DNA of 32,260 nucleotides from a candidate division WWE3 bacterium GW2011_GWB1_41_6. Lineage in GTDB: Bacteria; Patescibacteriota; WWE3; UBA101185; UBA10185. The stretch is taken from assembly GCA_000997355.1 (NCBI GenBank), contig LCBS01000009.1:1-32260 (forward strand), written 5' to 3'. The notes beneath the pieces were generated by a model. The model was not told where the DNA came from. It made no database searches and saw only the letters and a list, made by a program, of their open reading frames with translations. Below are positions 13,850 through 21,895 of the stretch, one piece after another. The stretch's first letter is position 1; each line of letters opens with the position of its first letter. Position numbers and translations under genes: made by a program.

Positions 13850-16249
13850 TTAGTCGCCGGCCTCTACGAAAGCATAGGTGGCGCCGCCACTTTCGACCAT
13901 GATGTCCAGATCGGGGCTTGGAACACCCGGGATCATACGACACTCGGACGGAGTACTCTGGGAAACATATAATCCGTTCCCTTTGCTCAGCCACACAGCT
14001 CCACCGTAGCTATGCAATGCCGCTCTAACATTCTGGTAGGCTTCGAAGTCGCTCCAGCGAAGTTCCGAGCAGTTGGCTGTCGGATCATCCTGCCCTACCG
14101 GCGTCCCCAACCCTTTGACGGGTGAGAGATAACCACCAAGGTAAGTCTCAAACTTCGAACCAACCAGGATCATCTGCGGCGGATACGAGGGTGTATACTG
14201 GATGGCAAATCCACCACGTTCGCATTGGGCTTTGGTAGCCAGGTTTCCCCAGATACCGGACCAGTCGACCTTCACCATCTCACGGAAATTTCCTTGGTAG
14301 TCATACGTTTTAGTGAGAATGGTGGAACCACCCACAGGCTGACCTGAACCATCACACGGACCTTCAGCGATAGCCATGGTATAGCCTTTACCGCTTAAAT
14401 AACCAGGCAGGCTCGATGCCGTATGTGACTCAGGCTCCAACTGTGTGTTGGTACCACCGGTCGGCGCACCGCTACCACCCGCGTTGTCTGCCTGAGCAGG
14501 CGGTTCGGTCATTTCCCCATACCCAACGAGGGCGAACGAGTTGTCTTCCGAACGATAAGCGTGCCAACCGAGCGTCGAGATGTCAGGCTTCTGGAGTTTA
14601 ACGTCCAGACAACCTTCCTGCAAATCACCCAAACTATGGTCGCTGAGGTCAACATGAATGTCGACGTCGGGAGCGTTAATCGGACGAAAAATCATGTCCG
14701 ATGTGTTCGCCGAACCTTCACACCACTTCTTCTTGATCGTGAGGATCCCGTAGACATTTACAGCATCCTGCGGCTCCATCCACGTCAAGTCTTCAGCAGG
14801 TGCTTCCGGTTCCGGAGTGGGTTCCTGTTCATCGGCAACAGCATTCTCCTCAGCCTCGGCTATCAACTTGTCCAGTTGCGACTCATAGTTAGCCGCGGGA
14901 GCAGGAACTGCAGTTGCTTTTACTTCGATGGTCTTGGGAGCAAGCTCCTTCAATGTCGCGACGATCCGCACTTCGGGAATAACAGGAATCATGGAATCCT
15001 GCCCGTAGTACGTAACGTTGGTCACATTGAGCTTGGCAGCGGCTTCGTTCAAAGCGTCTTCCCGTTTCTGCGCCTCATCCCAGTTAGGAGGTGTGTTATC
15101 GTCAGGCCAGACTAAAGCGCGAACTAACTCGCACTCAGCAAGACCAACCTTATACAAACCGGCCGAGATCTGAGTCATGGGTTGAGTAACGAGAGGGTCG
15201 GTAATGTACTTCAAAAGCCGTTCATCGAACGACCCCAAAACCAGTTCCTTCTCACCACCCTCACCAATAACCCAAACACCCTCGGTATACCAGTCAGACA
15301 AGTAACCGCACCCTTTTTCTAGACCCAGCATATCCTCGCCACCACCGGTCAGAAAATCGTCAACTTTATAGACGTTCTTCCCACTGATCTGGAGTAAAGC
15401 AAGGTCTTCGTTCAGTCGAGCGACGTTCTGCGACCAATCTTGACCGATCGCGACGAGCTCGCTTAAACCAAGGTTTTCCGGGTCAAGCGTTACCGGCGTG
15501 TTTTGACGCGGCTCAGCCTGATACTCGTTAACCTCCGAAACAGGGAACGGGGTTGTTGTTGCAGCACTTTCAGCTTCAGATAAAAGACGCTCGAGAGCAT
15601 CATCATCTGACACCGGAGCATTCTCTGCACCTTGTCTACCGGAACCTCCGCCAAACAAAGTCAGACGGGTAAGCGGATTGTTACTGACAAGCCCGGGTGA
15701 TTCCATCACATACCATCCAGCAAGGCCTAAAGTCCCGCCTGCTGCAAGGATGAGCAGAACAAGCAAGGCCACTGGGATACGCTTGGCGCGAATCCATCCA
15801 CGGCCAAACCACAACATTAAACCACCAACCAAAAGCACCGATGCAATGATGGTAACAAACACCCCCATATTCATCGCAGTATTAAGCCCGAGCAGAACAG
15901 CAACAGCGATCGTAGCCTTGACACCGATAATGAACCACTTCTCCATCTCACTCTTACGTGACATAGGTTCACTGATGTCCACACCGGACTGTGCTGCCCA
16001 GGATTCCAAAGGCATCGGCTTTCGGGATTTATCGGTGTGGTGAGCCTCGCGCGAAGCTTTGCCGGACACATAACGATAGCCTGCAATAAACAGCAACGCT
16101 AATGCTATAGCCCCGGACCACTTCCACACACCTAAGCCATACATGTAAAACATGACGGCCGTTGCAGTAGCCCACACTAAGATATAAGGTGCGATCCGCA
16201 AGAATTTTCCGCGAACCACGGGACGACCAGATACAGTTGTACTAGCCAT
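13850..16249 (-). CDS. 799-aa five-TM protein with large multi-domain ectodomain
   Basis: The N-terminus holds five predicted membrane segments (about 19-38, 44-58, 105-123, 128-148 and 158-179). The remaining 600 residues should lie outside. A short helix repeat occurs twice, ALERLLSEAESAA (218-230) and QLDKLIAEAEENA (458-470), each followed by a Thr- or Pro/Glu-rich linker. This suggests two related modules separated by flexible stalks. Two further Cys-containing segments follow (about 495-580 and 600-799). I recognise no family; the architecture suits a structural component spanning membrane and wall. AAGGAG precedes ATG 16249. It is the largest gene of the locus, with G+C well above the flanks. 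Confidence 0.85.
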   Translation of the reverse strand: MASTTVSGRPVVRGKFLRIAPYILVWATATAVMFYMYGLGVWKWSGAIALALLFIAGYRYVSGKASREAHHTDKSRKPMPLESWAAQSGVDISEPMSRKSEMEKWFIIGVKATIAVAVLLGLNTAMNMGVFVTIIASVLLVGGLMLWFGRGWIRAKRIPVALLVLLILAAGGTLGLAGWYVMESPGLVSNNPLTRLTLFGGGSGRQGAENAPVSDDDALERLLSEAESAATTTPFPVSEVNEYQAEPRQNTPVTLDPENLGLSELVAIGQDWSQNVARLNEDLALLQISGKNVYKVDDFLTGGGEDMLGLEKGCGYLSDWYTEGVWVIGEGGEKELVLGSFDERLLKYITDPLVTQPMTQISAGLYKVGLAECELVRALVWPDDNTPPNWDEAQKREDALNEAAAKLNVTNVTYYGQDSMIPVIPEVRIVATLKELAPKTIEVKATAVPAPAANYESQLDKLIAEAEENAVADEQEPTPEPEAPAEDLTWMEPQDAVNVYGILTIKKKWCEGSANTSDMIFRPINAPDVDIHVDLSDHSLGDLQEGCLDVKLQKPDISTLGWHAYRSEDNSFALVGYGEMTEPPAQADNAGGSGAPTGGTNTQLEPESHTASSLPGYLSGKGYTMAIAEGPCDGSGQPVGGSTILTKTYDYQGNFREMVKVDWSGIWGNLATKAQCERGGFAIQYTPSYPPQMILVGSKFETYLGGYLSPVKGLGTPVGQDDPTANCSELRWSDFEAYQNVRAALHSYGGAVWLSKGNGLYVSQSTPSECRMIPGVPSPDLDIMVESGGATYAFVEAGD

Positions 16250-16356
16250 TGTTCACTCCTTCTGTATTGGATTTTTAGCGATAAGTTACAATCGCATGAT
16301 TAAAAAATTTGCTTCCCCTCTTTTAAAATCACAAGTTTAAACACAGCTTGCGATCT

Positions 16357-16396
16357 TAAAAAAGAGCCGGGTAAAGTTGAGTAAACTCAACCCGGC
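16357..16396 (-). terminator. terminator after the three-TM protein gene
   Basis: On the minus strand GCCGGG/CCCGGC with inner GTTGAGT/ACTCAAC forms a long stem, followed by TCTTTTTTAAG. About 110 bases remain before the next gene, where no clear promoter was found. Confidence 0.85.
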
Positions 16397-16430
16397 GTTG
16401 TTTATCACATCACACTAACTTAACCGAAAA

Positions 16431-16871
16431 CTAGGGTCCAAACGGGAACTGTATCCAGAACAATCCGAGAAAGGCAAACCAACTGTACCAAAAAGCAACG
16501 ACAGTGGTTACATTTGCCCTCTGGAAGTTCTCAATCAGGTTGCGTGGCAGTCTACGGTAAGAACCAGCCATGAACACCAACACGATCGCCATAAAGAACA
16601 ACCAGCGTCCCCAAGGCATTGGCGCTCCTGGTATAACCGGATACGCAAAGTCGAGGAACGGCATGAACGGTCGGTTCGACTGCTGCTCAAACGCCAGAAA
16701 GAACCGCCAGAATGTGAAGAAAGCCGGCAAAAACAACCCAAACATTTTCAACACTCCGGGGTTGTACAGCAGGACACGATCTATCCCCAAGTCGAAACCG
16801 GTAAATGGTGACGGTGGTTGACCTCCACGTTGACGTGCTTCCCTTCTCGCGCGTGCATTACTTTGTGTCAT
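16431..16871 (-). CDS. small three-TM membrane protein of the envelope locus
   Basis: This 146-residue protein has a basic, Arg-rich N-terminus (RARREARQRGG), then hydrophobic segments at about 38-60, 88-104 and 121-142. The loops contain aromatic and Pro residues (FMPFLDFAYPVIPGAPMP). No family is recognised. GAGGTGAG lies just before the ATG and overlaps the stop of the SPFH-like gene, eight bases upstream, so the two are translationally linked. A strong terminator follows, ending the first block of the locus (18689 to 16431). Confidence 0.8.
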   Translation of the reverse strand: MTQSNARARREARQRGGQPPSPFTGFDLGIDRVLLYNPGVLKMFGLFLPAFFTFWRFFLAFEQQSNRPFMPFLDFAYPVIPGAPMPWGRWLFFMAIVLVFMAGSYRRLPRNLIENFQRANVTTVVAFWYSWFAFLGLFWIQFPFGP

Positions 16872-16879
16872 AGCTCACC

Positions 16880-17488
16880 TCACTCACTTAGATCCGCAAT
16901 CTGAACGGTTGGTGTAATTTGAACACCGGAACCTTGCCGGAGAACCATCAACGCCTGTGCTAAAGAAATCCTTGCTATGGCATCAGCAGCCCTGTTCGGG
17001 GATACATCTGCAGCCACCAAAGCCCGGATTTGTTCGGCAATCGCGTGACCTTCACCTCTTCGCTCTAACACCCCACTGGGATCCTTAATTGAGGTGATCC
17101 TGATTTCTTCAGCCCAAAACCCGGTAATCGCAAGCAGCTTGCTACCCGCCCTGGTAATTAAAGCTGTTAGAAACGCTTCGTCGTCCAGCAAAGTATGAAC
17201 GTTATCCATCAGCGTTCTGGAAACCCACCGGGCAACAACTGCACGGATCGTTTCATCTACAACATCGTTGAGTCTCTGGTTATTGAGAACCCATCTTCCG
17301 TCCTCTTTAATCATATAGTTGTTGCGCTTAAACCTCGCTCCCATTATAGGTATCTTGGACAGAGTTACACCTACTCCAACATGGGCTGCGATCTGGTTTC
17401 TTGTCATTGCTTCAACTATTACGGTAAGGTTGGCAACCTCCTGCTCCCATCCCAGAAATCTGACGGCGAGTAACGCAAAAGGCGCCAT
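16880..17488 (-). CDS. SPFH/band 7-like (stomatin/prohibitin) membrane protein, N-terminus unresolved
   Basis: The visible 202 residues look like an SPFH domain: VIVEAMTRNQIAAHVGVGVT, then DVVDETIRAVVARWVSRTL, an LTALITRAGSKLLAITGFW block, and a helical C-terminus. SPFH proteins form oligomeric membrane scaffolds. The ATG at 17488 cannot be the natural start. The same frame stays open to 17635 and encodes convincing protein, including a membrane segment (AAYGWFLLLIAMAPFALLAV) that spans the supposed start. That 49-codon extension has no ATG, GTG or TTG, and 17488 has no ribosome site. Joining it to the lipoprotein frame upstream needs one frame change. An assembly error, a pseudogene or programmed frameshifting are all possible. 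Confidence 0.65.
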   Translation of the reverse strand: MAPFALLAVRFLGWEQEVANLTVIVEAMTRNQIAAHVGVGVTLSKIPIMGARFKRNNYMIKEDGRWVLNNQRLNDVVDETIRAVVARWVSRTLMDNVHTLLDDEAFLTALITRAGSKLLAITGFWAEEIRITSIKDPSGVLERRGEGHAIAEQIRALVAADVSPNRAADAIARISLAQALMVLRQGSGVQITPTVQIADLSE

Positions 17489-17580
17489 TGCAATAAGCAG
17501 TAAGAACCACCCGTATGCCGCGACCGGTATGATCGTGTGGATACTGAAAGGCTCCCTTACTTCGGATCCTACACCACCAA

Positions 17581-17835
17581 CTATTGGCTCACCCTCAGCC
17601 GTAAGCGGAATAAGGAAATAACCAGGCCATAATCTTCACGGTCGGATTCTATCGGAACTATCCCGCCCGCGACTGCATCGGTTTCAAGAACAACGTCCCC
17701 TTGGTAAAGATTCCCGCTCTCATCTTCGATAAACAACGGAGAACCGACTTCGGGAACCGGTAATGTACCTCCGCAGGCTGCCAGAAGCAACGCTCCCAGC
17801 ATCAGCAGCCCAAAGACAAACAATCGTTTCTTCAT
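17581..17835 (-). CDS. small lipoprotein, possibly the 5' part of the SPFH-like gene
   Basis: The 84-residue frame begins MKKRLFVFGLLMLGALLLAAC, a signal peptide with a lipobox (LAAC) and lipidation Cys21, then GGTLPVPEVG and an acidic region. The last residues (LFRLRLRVSQ) look out of frame. In the -1 frame the sequence continues as sensible protein into the SPFH-like gene. GAGGAGG, embedded in the end of the previous gene two bases away, serves as ribosome site for ATG 17835. The lipidated N-terminus is well supported; the C-terminus is not. If the two frames are one gene, the product is a lipoprotein with a later membrane helix and SPFH domain, which would be unusual. Confidence 0.65.
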   Translation of the reverse strand: MKKRLFVFGLLMLGALLLAACGGTLPVPEVGSPLFIEDESGNLYQGDVVLETDAVAGGIVPIESDREDYGLVISLFRLRLRVSQ

Positions 17836-17837
17836 TC

Positions 17838-18689
17838 TTACACCTCCTCAACCCCGCCGTTAGAAGATGACCAGCGCCACAAACCAAGGAGTAAAACCCC
17901 CAGTGTAGCGAGCACGGACGCGACTAGCCGGTTATCCTCACTCCAACCAGACGACAAACTCAACCCAAATTCCGCAGCCGGCCTAAACCATAGCTCATCC
18001 ACCCAACTTGCCGACAATAAGCCCGGACTCCAGATGGTCAGAAATGCTACTACAAGATGGGTGACGAAGAGGACCAAGATCGCATTGATCAGGAAATTCT
18101 TCAGCATTTGCCAACCAAAAAACAGCAGGACGATCACCAGGATCAGCGGAAGTATGGGACGAAGTGCATCAAAAGTTCCTTGCGCCCCCCGGTCCAGCGA
18201 CCATACAAAACTCCCAGCCAGCAACGCTACAAGGACAATCGAAGCCACACCCTGCCACGTGGAAAGAGATCTGGTAATGCTTTGTACCATCGCCATTAAA
18301 CCCCCCGCACGCCATGCCGTAAACAAACCAGCAAGTGCAATGAGCATGATCACCGCTACCCAGACCGTGTAATCTCCGAAGATTCCTACAACGCTATCCG
18401 CTAAGGATGGCACATAGGCTTCCGCGGCGTCTAATCCACGATCCAACTGCTGTAACGTTGATTCTCCGGATGGAGCGAGTGCCGGATTTGCACGCAGTGC
18501 GAACACCCAACCGGCGAATGCCGTTGCTGCCGGCCTACCGATCACAGGAATCGCACTCAAGGTGACTGCGATCTCCGGGCCCTTACTTGCAACTGCCTTA
18601 AGCACGAAAGGCCCGACCAGTGCAAGGATAACGTACAAACCGAAAAGGAACAGTAAAACCTTAGCCAACAACTTAAGAAACGTCCACAT
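17838..18689 (-). CDS. polytopic membrane protein, first gene of the envelope locus
   Basis: This 283-residue protein has about six or seven hydrophobic segments (near residues 5-28, 108-128, 148-164, 175-200, 205-222 and 252-270). A stretch of about 65 residues after the first is rich in Ala/Pro. The ATG at 18689 is chosen because AGGAGG lies six bases upstream. An upstream ATG at 18740 adds 17 residues that overlap this ribosome site and is rejected. Transcription probably starts about 150 bases upstream, at TTTACA-17-TATATT (18845-18873). The final codons (GAG GAG GTG TAA) double as the ribosome site of the lipoprotein gene. No family is recognised; VirB6-like or transporter roles cannot be decided. 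Confidence 0.8.
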   Translation of the reverse strand: MWTFLKLLAKVLLFLFGLYVILALVGPFVLKAVASKGPEIAVTLSAIPVIGRPAATAFAGWVFALRANPALAPSGESTLQQLDRGLDAAEAYVPSLADSVVGIFGDYTVWVAVIMLIALAGLFTAWRAGGLMAMVQSITRSLSTWQGVASIVLVALLAGSFVWSLDRGAQGTFDALRPILPLILVIVLLFFGWQMLKNFLINAILVLFVTHLVVAFLTIWSPGLLSASWVDELWFRPAAEFGLSLSSGWSEDNRLVASVLATLGVLLLGLWRWSSSNGGVEEV

Positions 18690-18873
18690 TTTTAACCTCC
18701 TAGGTTTGATTTGTGAGATGTATTTTGATGTAAGGTACAACTAGAATACCGGCTAGGCCGGTTAATTCACTCTAATCTTTTGTAAATCTTGAATTGCTAT
18801 TTAATTGTACGTGTATCTATCTTTCCTTTCCTTACTTGCCCGAAAATATACACTATGGGATTTTAAATGTAAA
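18690..18873 (-). promoter_or_regulatory. promoter and structured leader of the envelope locus
   Basis: On the minus strand TTTACA (18868-18873), a 17-base spacer and TATATT (18845-18850) form the promoter. The leader to 18689 holds a long imperfect hairpin whose core is ACCGGC-CTA-GCCGGT, extended by GAATTA/TATTC. Outside it, GTACAA pairs with TTGTAC. The core is also a near-palindromic DNA site, so either RNA structure or a repressor operator is possible. The rest of the gap up to 18967 is AT-rich and without a gene. Confidence 0.6.
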
Positions 18874-18967
18874 TACTTTTATCCTTTTAGCAAATGGGTA
18901 AAACAAATACCATACCCGGAATATTATGTATTTTGAAATTAAACTTGGGATTAATAAAAATCAACGG

Positions 18968-19663
18968 TTACTCTTCTTTACCTTTGTCTTTACCCTTATC
19001 TCCACCCTCAGCGCCAGCCTCGTCTTCTTCAGTCTTTTCCGCTTCCTCAGTAGCCTCAATGCCTTCTATAGCTTCCTCTTCGCTAACTTCCTCTTCAACC
19101 TCAGCCATCACAGCATAGTCAAGCTTTACAACCTGTTCGTCATCATCGTAGTCCAAAACTTCCACTTTTTCCCTGTCGTACTGCAGGTCACCAACCGTAA
19201 CCGCCTCCCCAACCTCAGTTATTTTAGATACATCAATAACGAATGCGGAAGGGAAGTCCGTAGGCAAAGCCTCAACGGCGATCTCGTTTAGCAATACAAG
19301 AACCAAAGCCTGACCGGACTTGACCAGTTCATTCTCTTCCTCACCGATAACCTCTACCGGGATTTCGGCCGTGATTTTTTCTTTTAAATTGACTTTGTGA
19401 AAACCTACATGAATAGGGGACATGCTAACAGGATCCAGTTGAACGTCTTTGACCAGCACTTTCTCATTCTTACCGTCGATAACAAGATCCACCAAAGAAG
19501 TTTCTCCTGCTTCATTAAATATTTTTACAAATGAGTTGTGGTCTAGGGTAATGGAAACAGAATCTATCCCTTTTGCGAACATAACAGCCGGCAGCTGCCT
19601 TTGTTTCCTTAAGGAGTTAGTTTTTTTACCGAATTTTTCCCTTTTTTGCGCAATAAGTTCCAT
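18968..19663 (-). CDS. rplY: 50S ribosomal protein bL25 (TL5/Ctc form)
   Basis: bL25 binds 5S rRNA on the large subunit. The 231 residues match the Ctc/TL5 form: an N-terminal 5S-binding domain (AQKREKFGKKTNSLRKQRQLPAVMF split as MELIAQKREKFGKK and RKQRQLPAVMFAKG), a linker with SPIHVGFHKVNL, and a beta C-domain containing VEALPTDFPSAFVIDVS. A 45-residue acidic, low-complexity tail ends GDKGKDKGKEE. The start at 19663 is fixed by the conserved N-terminus, although it overlaps the upstream gene by 55 bases and has no good ribosome site. Translation is probably coupled to the zinc-ribbon gene. No terminator is visible after the stop. Confidence 0.95.
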   Translation of the reverse strand: MELIAQKREKFGKKTNSLRKQRQLPAVMFAKGIDSVSITLDHNSFVKIFNEAGETSLVDLVIDGKNEKVLVKDVQLDPVSMSPIHVGFHKVNLKEKITAEIPVEVIGEEENELVKSGQALVLVLLNEIAVEALPTDFPSAFVIDVSKITEVGEAVTVGDLQYDREKVEVLDYDDDEQVVKLDYAVMAEVEEEVSEEEAIEGIEATEEAEKTEEDEAGAEGGDKGKDKGKEE

Positions 19664-19962
19664 ATTGTATCTTTTTCAAGCATCCTATGAAAATCCAAAA
19701 GTTCGTCGTAGGTTACGCTTTTTTCATCAATAAATTTCTTGATCTCAATACCGGTAAGGTCCGATACGAGGGGCACGACACCGCTCCCGGAAGGAGTTAT
19801 TGTCAACATGCTTTCCGATTGGCATTTAGGACAGACCGCATGAGCCACCAGAGCTACCGGGGCATCGCTTATAGTATGTAGTTTAGCCCCGCCCAAGCTT
19901 TCACCACATTTATAACAAGCGGCTCTTTCTAAGTGTTCTCTGATAAAACGTCTTTCTAGCAT
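19609..19962 (-). CDS. small zinc-ribbon protein co-transcribed with bL25
   Basis: The 117 residues contain two Cys pairs, CYKCGE (16-19) and CPKCQ (44-47), a typical zinc ribbon, then a helical C-terminal half (IEIKKFIDEKSVTYDELLDFHRML) and a basic tail. It may be a translation- or RNA-linked factor given the bL25 partner; this is inference from position. AAAGGAG lies eight bases before the ATG. Its last 55 bases overlap the start of bL25 in another frame. The promoter is TTGACC-17-TACAAT (20037-20065), and the leader has a 10-bp inverted repeat ending at the ribosome site. Confidence 0.85.
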   Translation of the reverse strand: MLERRFIREHLERAACYKCGESLGGAKLHTISDAPVALVAHAVCPKCQSESMLTITPSGSGVVPLVSDLTGIEIKKFIDEKSVTYDELLDFHRMLEKDTIWNLLRKKGKNSVKKLTP

Positions 19963-19977
19963 TAAAACGGCTCCTTT

Positions 19978-20022
19978 AAAATTAACGTAAGCTTCGCGGC
20001 TACAAGGACAGGCGTTAATTTT
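19978..20022 (-). promoter_or_regulatory. inverted-repeat leader of the zinc-ribbon/bL25 operon
   Basis: On the minus strand AAAATTAACG (20013-20022) pairs perfectly with CGTTAATTTT (19978-19987) around a 25-base loop. The 3' arm runs straight into the Shine-Dalgarno AAAGGAG. The position suits translational control. Confidence 0.6.
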
Positions 20023-20036
20023 CCGGAACGACTGCC

Positions 20037-20065
20037 ATTGTACGAATTAAAAACGGATTGGTCAA
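20037..20065 (-). promoter_or_regulatory. promoter of the zinc-ribbon/bL25 operon
   Basis: TTGACC (20060-20065), a 17-base spacer and TACAAT (20037-20042), read on the minus strand. The -35 abuts the stop codon of the preceding gene. Confidence 0.8.
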
Positions 20066-21892
20066 CTACTTAAGATCTATTTCATGGACTTTCGATCCGT
20101 CCAGCACATAAAGTTTCGTCTCATCCGCACTCACTCCAATCCCTTTCATGTTTCCCCAGGCAAGGGGATTCTCATGCTTGACTTCTTTTATGAACGTACC
20201 TTTTTTATCCAGTACTACTATTCTCCTGTTTCCCGCGTCTGCGATATACATATTATCAAAATCGTAATTTGTTTGTATCTGAACGGGGTTTGCCAGAGCG
20301 GTTTCCAGACCGGAAACCGAGAAGTTGTCTTTTGCTCCTGTTGTATAGCTTAACAAAGTTCCGTCTTTTTTCAGAACATATATGCTCACTGAGATCGCCA
20401 TAGAACCGGCGCCTTCCATTTCGGAAGACTGCGCCCATGTCGAAGACGTTCCATCAGATGTATATTTGGTAAGCGTATCCCCGGACAAGACATAAACATT
20501 TCCCAGATATGTAGCCATTACACCCGGAGTTGTTATTTTGATAGTGGGCGTTACTTCGTTCGTGGCCAAATCTACTACTTTATAACCTTCGCTGTCCGTA
20601 ACCCCAAGATCTCCGTCCGCATTCTCCAAAGCCGAAATCCCCATAAATGTCTTTTCTATCTGAGTGAATTTGGGAGTACTTATGTCAGATTGATAGATCT
20701 TCCCCGTACTGTGATCGGCAACTACTACTTTATCCTCCAGGATAGCTATTGAACCCGGATTGGCCGAGGCGTCGGCGAGTTTTAGATCATAGAAAACTGT
20801 CTCATCCACTACCGCAGGTTCACCGGGTGTTTCTTCAGTCTGTAAAGCGGGAGGGGAGTCTATATTTGTAGAAAGCACTTCTATATTTGGCTCATTAGCA
20901 CTGTTCTTGCCAAAATTACTCTTGACCGTATACCCTATAGAAACTAGTAGCAATATCCCAACGACAGCAATAATAATAGTACGGTTAGGTTTGAACTTTC
21001 CGGAACGGTCTTTTTTAAGTTTTATGCCGGTACCGGAACGCGGGGCGGAGGGCTGTGGTTCGGGAACCATTTGCGAAATGGTATTGATGTCGGGGGAGAC
21101 AGGCGGGCGTGCTTCCGGAACTTGTTCGGGTAGACCCTGAGGAGCTTGTGCTTGTTGTTTAGACCCTTTTTTTAGAGATTTACTAAACAAGCTTTTAGCA
21201 GCAAAATTCAGGTTTAACCCTTTTCCCTCCCTCGGCATGGGAAAATCCACAACTTCGGTTTCGGTAAAAGTAGTATCGATTGCGAATTTCAAAACAAGGC
21301 AGGAGGCATCGGGCGGGAGACTTGCCTGATCTATGTCCGTACTAAGCAGCTTGTCCGGAGATACTTTTTGCATAAACGGCAGGGTTGCGAACAACACCAC
21401 GTCATCCTCTTTTACCACTCCCGAAGCAGCGGAGAAGTGACCCTCGGTATTTGCATTTATCGCCTTTATATTCCCATCCCGCATCAGAAAGCCGCCGGAC
21501 TTACCGTACTGGACTACATAAATAACATTACCCCATAGAACCCCTGCCACCATATTAAAATCTACATTACCTTCGTTACTCCTGATGGATTCGTTCGTTA
21601 ACTTGGTCACCCTATCCCGGACCTCAACAATTGCTTTTTCCAGAGACTGAACCGGAGAAACGTTATCAGACTGGTAATAAGAATCATGTAAAACATCGTG
21701 AACCACCTTGGATACAAGATTAACGTCAAATTCCTGCGAACCTGTTATATGGAAAACGGCATAAACCGTTCCCTTGCGTTCCAATACGGCCGTGTCATCC
21801 GGATTTATTATCAGCACACCGGAAAAAGCACCTGCAGATTGAGGCAGACTAGCACTTATATTTTGGATCTTCGCAGTTAGTTTTCTTATCAT
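20066..21892 (-). CDS. PP2C-like N-domain, one TM and extracytoplasmic beta-propeller
   Basis: The 608-residue protein begins with a cytoplasmic domain of about 215 residues that reads like a PPM/PP2C-type phosphatase fold (VHDVLHDSYYQS, NMVAGVLWGNVIYVVQYGKSG, VVKEDDVVLFAT). The Asp metal ligands of active PP2C are not evident. A Pro-rich basic linker and one membrane helix (about 305-321) follow. The outer half consists of repeated propeller blades (GSIAILEDKVVVADHSTGKIY, then FDNMYIADAGNRRIVVLD). This layout is common in CPR genomes. The intracellular part may sense or bind a partner; catalysis is doubtful. The start lies three bases after the previous gene without a ribosome site. Confidence 0.85.
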   Translation of the reverse strand: MIRKLTAKIQNISASLPQSAGAFSGVLIINPDDTAVLERKGTVYAVFHITGSQEFDVNLVSKVVHDVLHDSYYQSDNVSPVQSLEKAIVEVRDRVTKLTNESIRSNEGNVDFNMVAGVLWGNVIYVVQYGKSGGFLMRDGNIKAINANTEGHFSAASGVVKEDDVVLFATLPFMQKVSPDKLLSTDIDQASLPPDASCLVLKFAIDTTFTETEVVDFPMPREGKGLNLNFAAKSLFSKSLKKGSKQQAQAPQGLPEQVPEARPPVSPDINTISQMVPEPQPSAPRSGTGIKLKKDRSGKFKPNRTIIIAVVGILLLVSIGYTVKSNFGKNSANEPNIEVLSTNIDSPPALQTEETPGEPAVVDETVFYDLKLADASANPGSIAILEDKVVVADHSTGKIYQSDISTPKFTQIEKTFMGISALENADGDLGVTDSEGYKVVDLATNEVTPTIKITTPGVMATYLGNVYVLSGDTLTKYTSDGTSSTWAQSSEMEGAGSMAISVSIYVLKKDGTLLSYTTGAKDNFSVSGLETALANPVQIQTNYDFDNMYIADAGNRRIVVLDKKGTFIKEVKHENPLAWGNMKGIGVSADETKLYVLDGSKVHEIDLK

Positions 21893-21895
21893 GGT

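Noticed and set aside
14561-15115. 184-codon plus-strand frame opposite the 799-aa gene
   Set aside because: A shadow of the G+C-rich minus-strand gene, without start signals.
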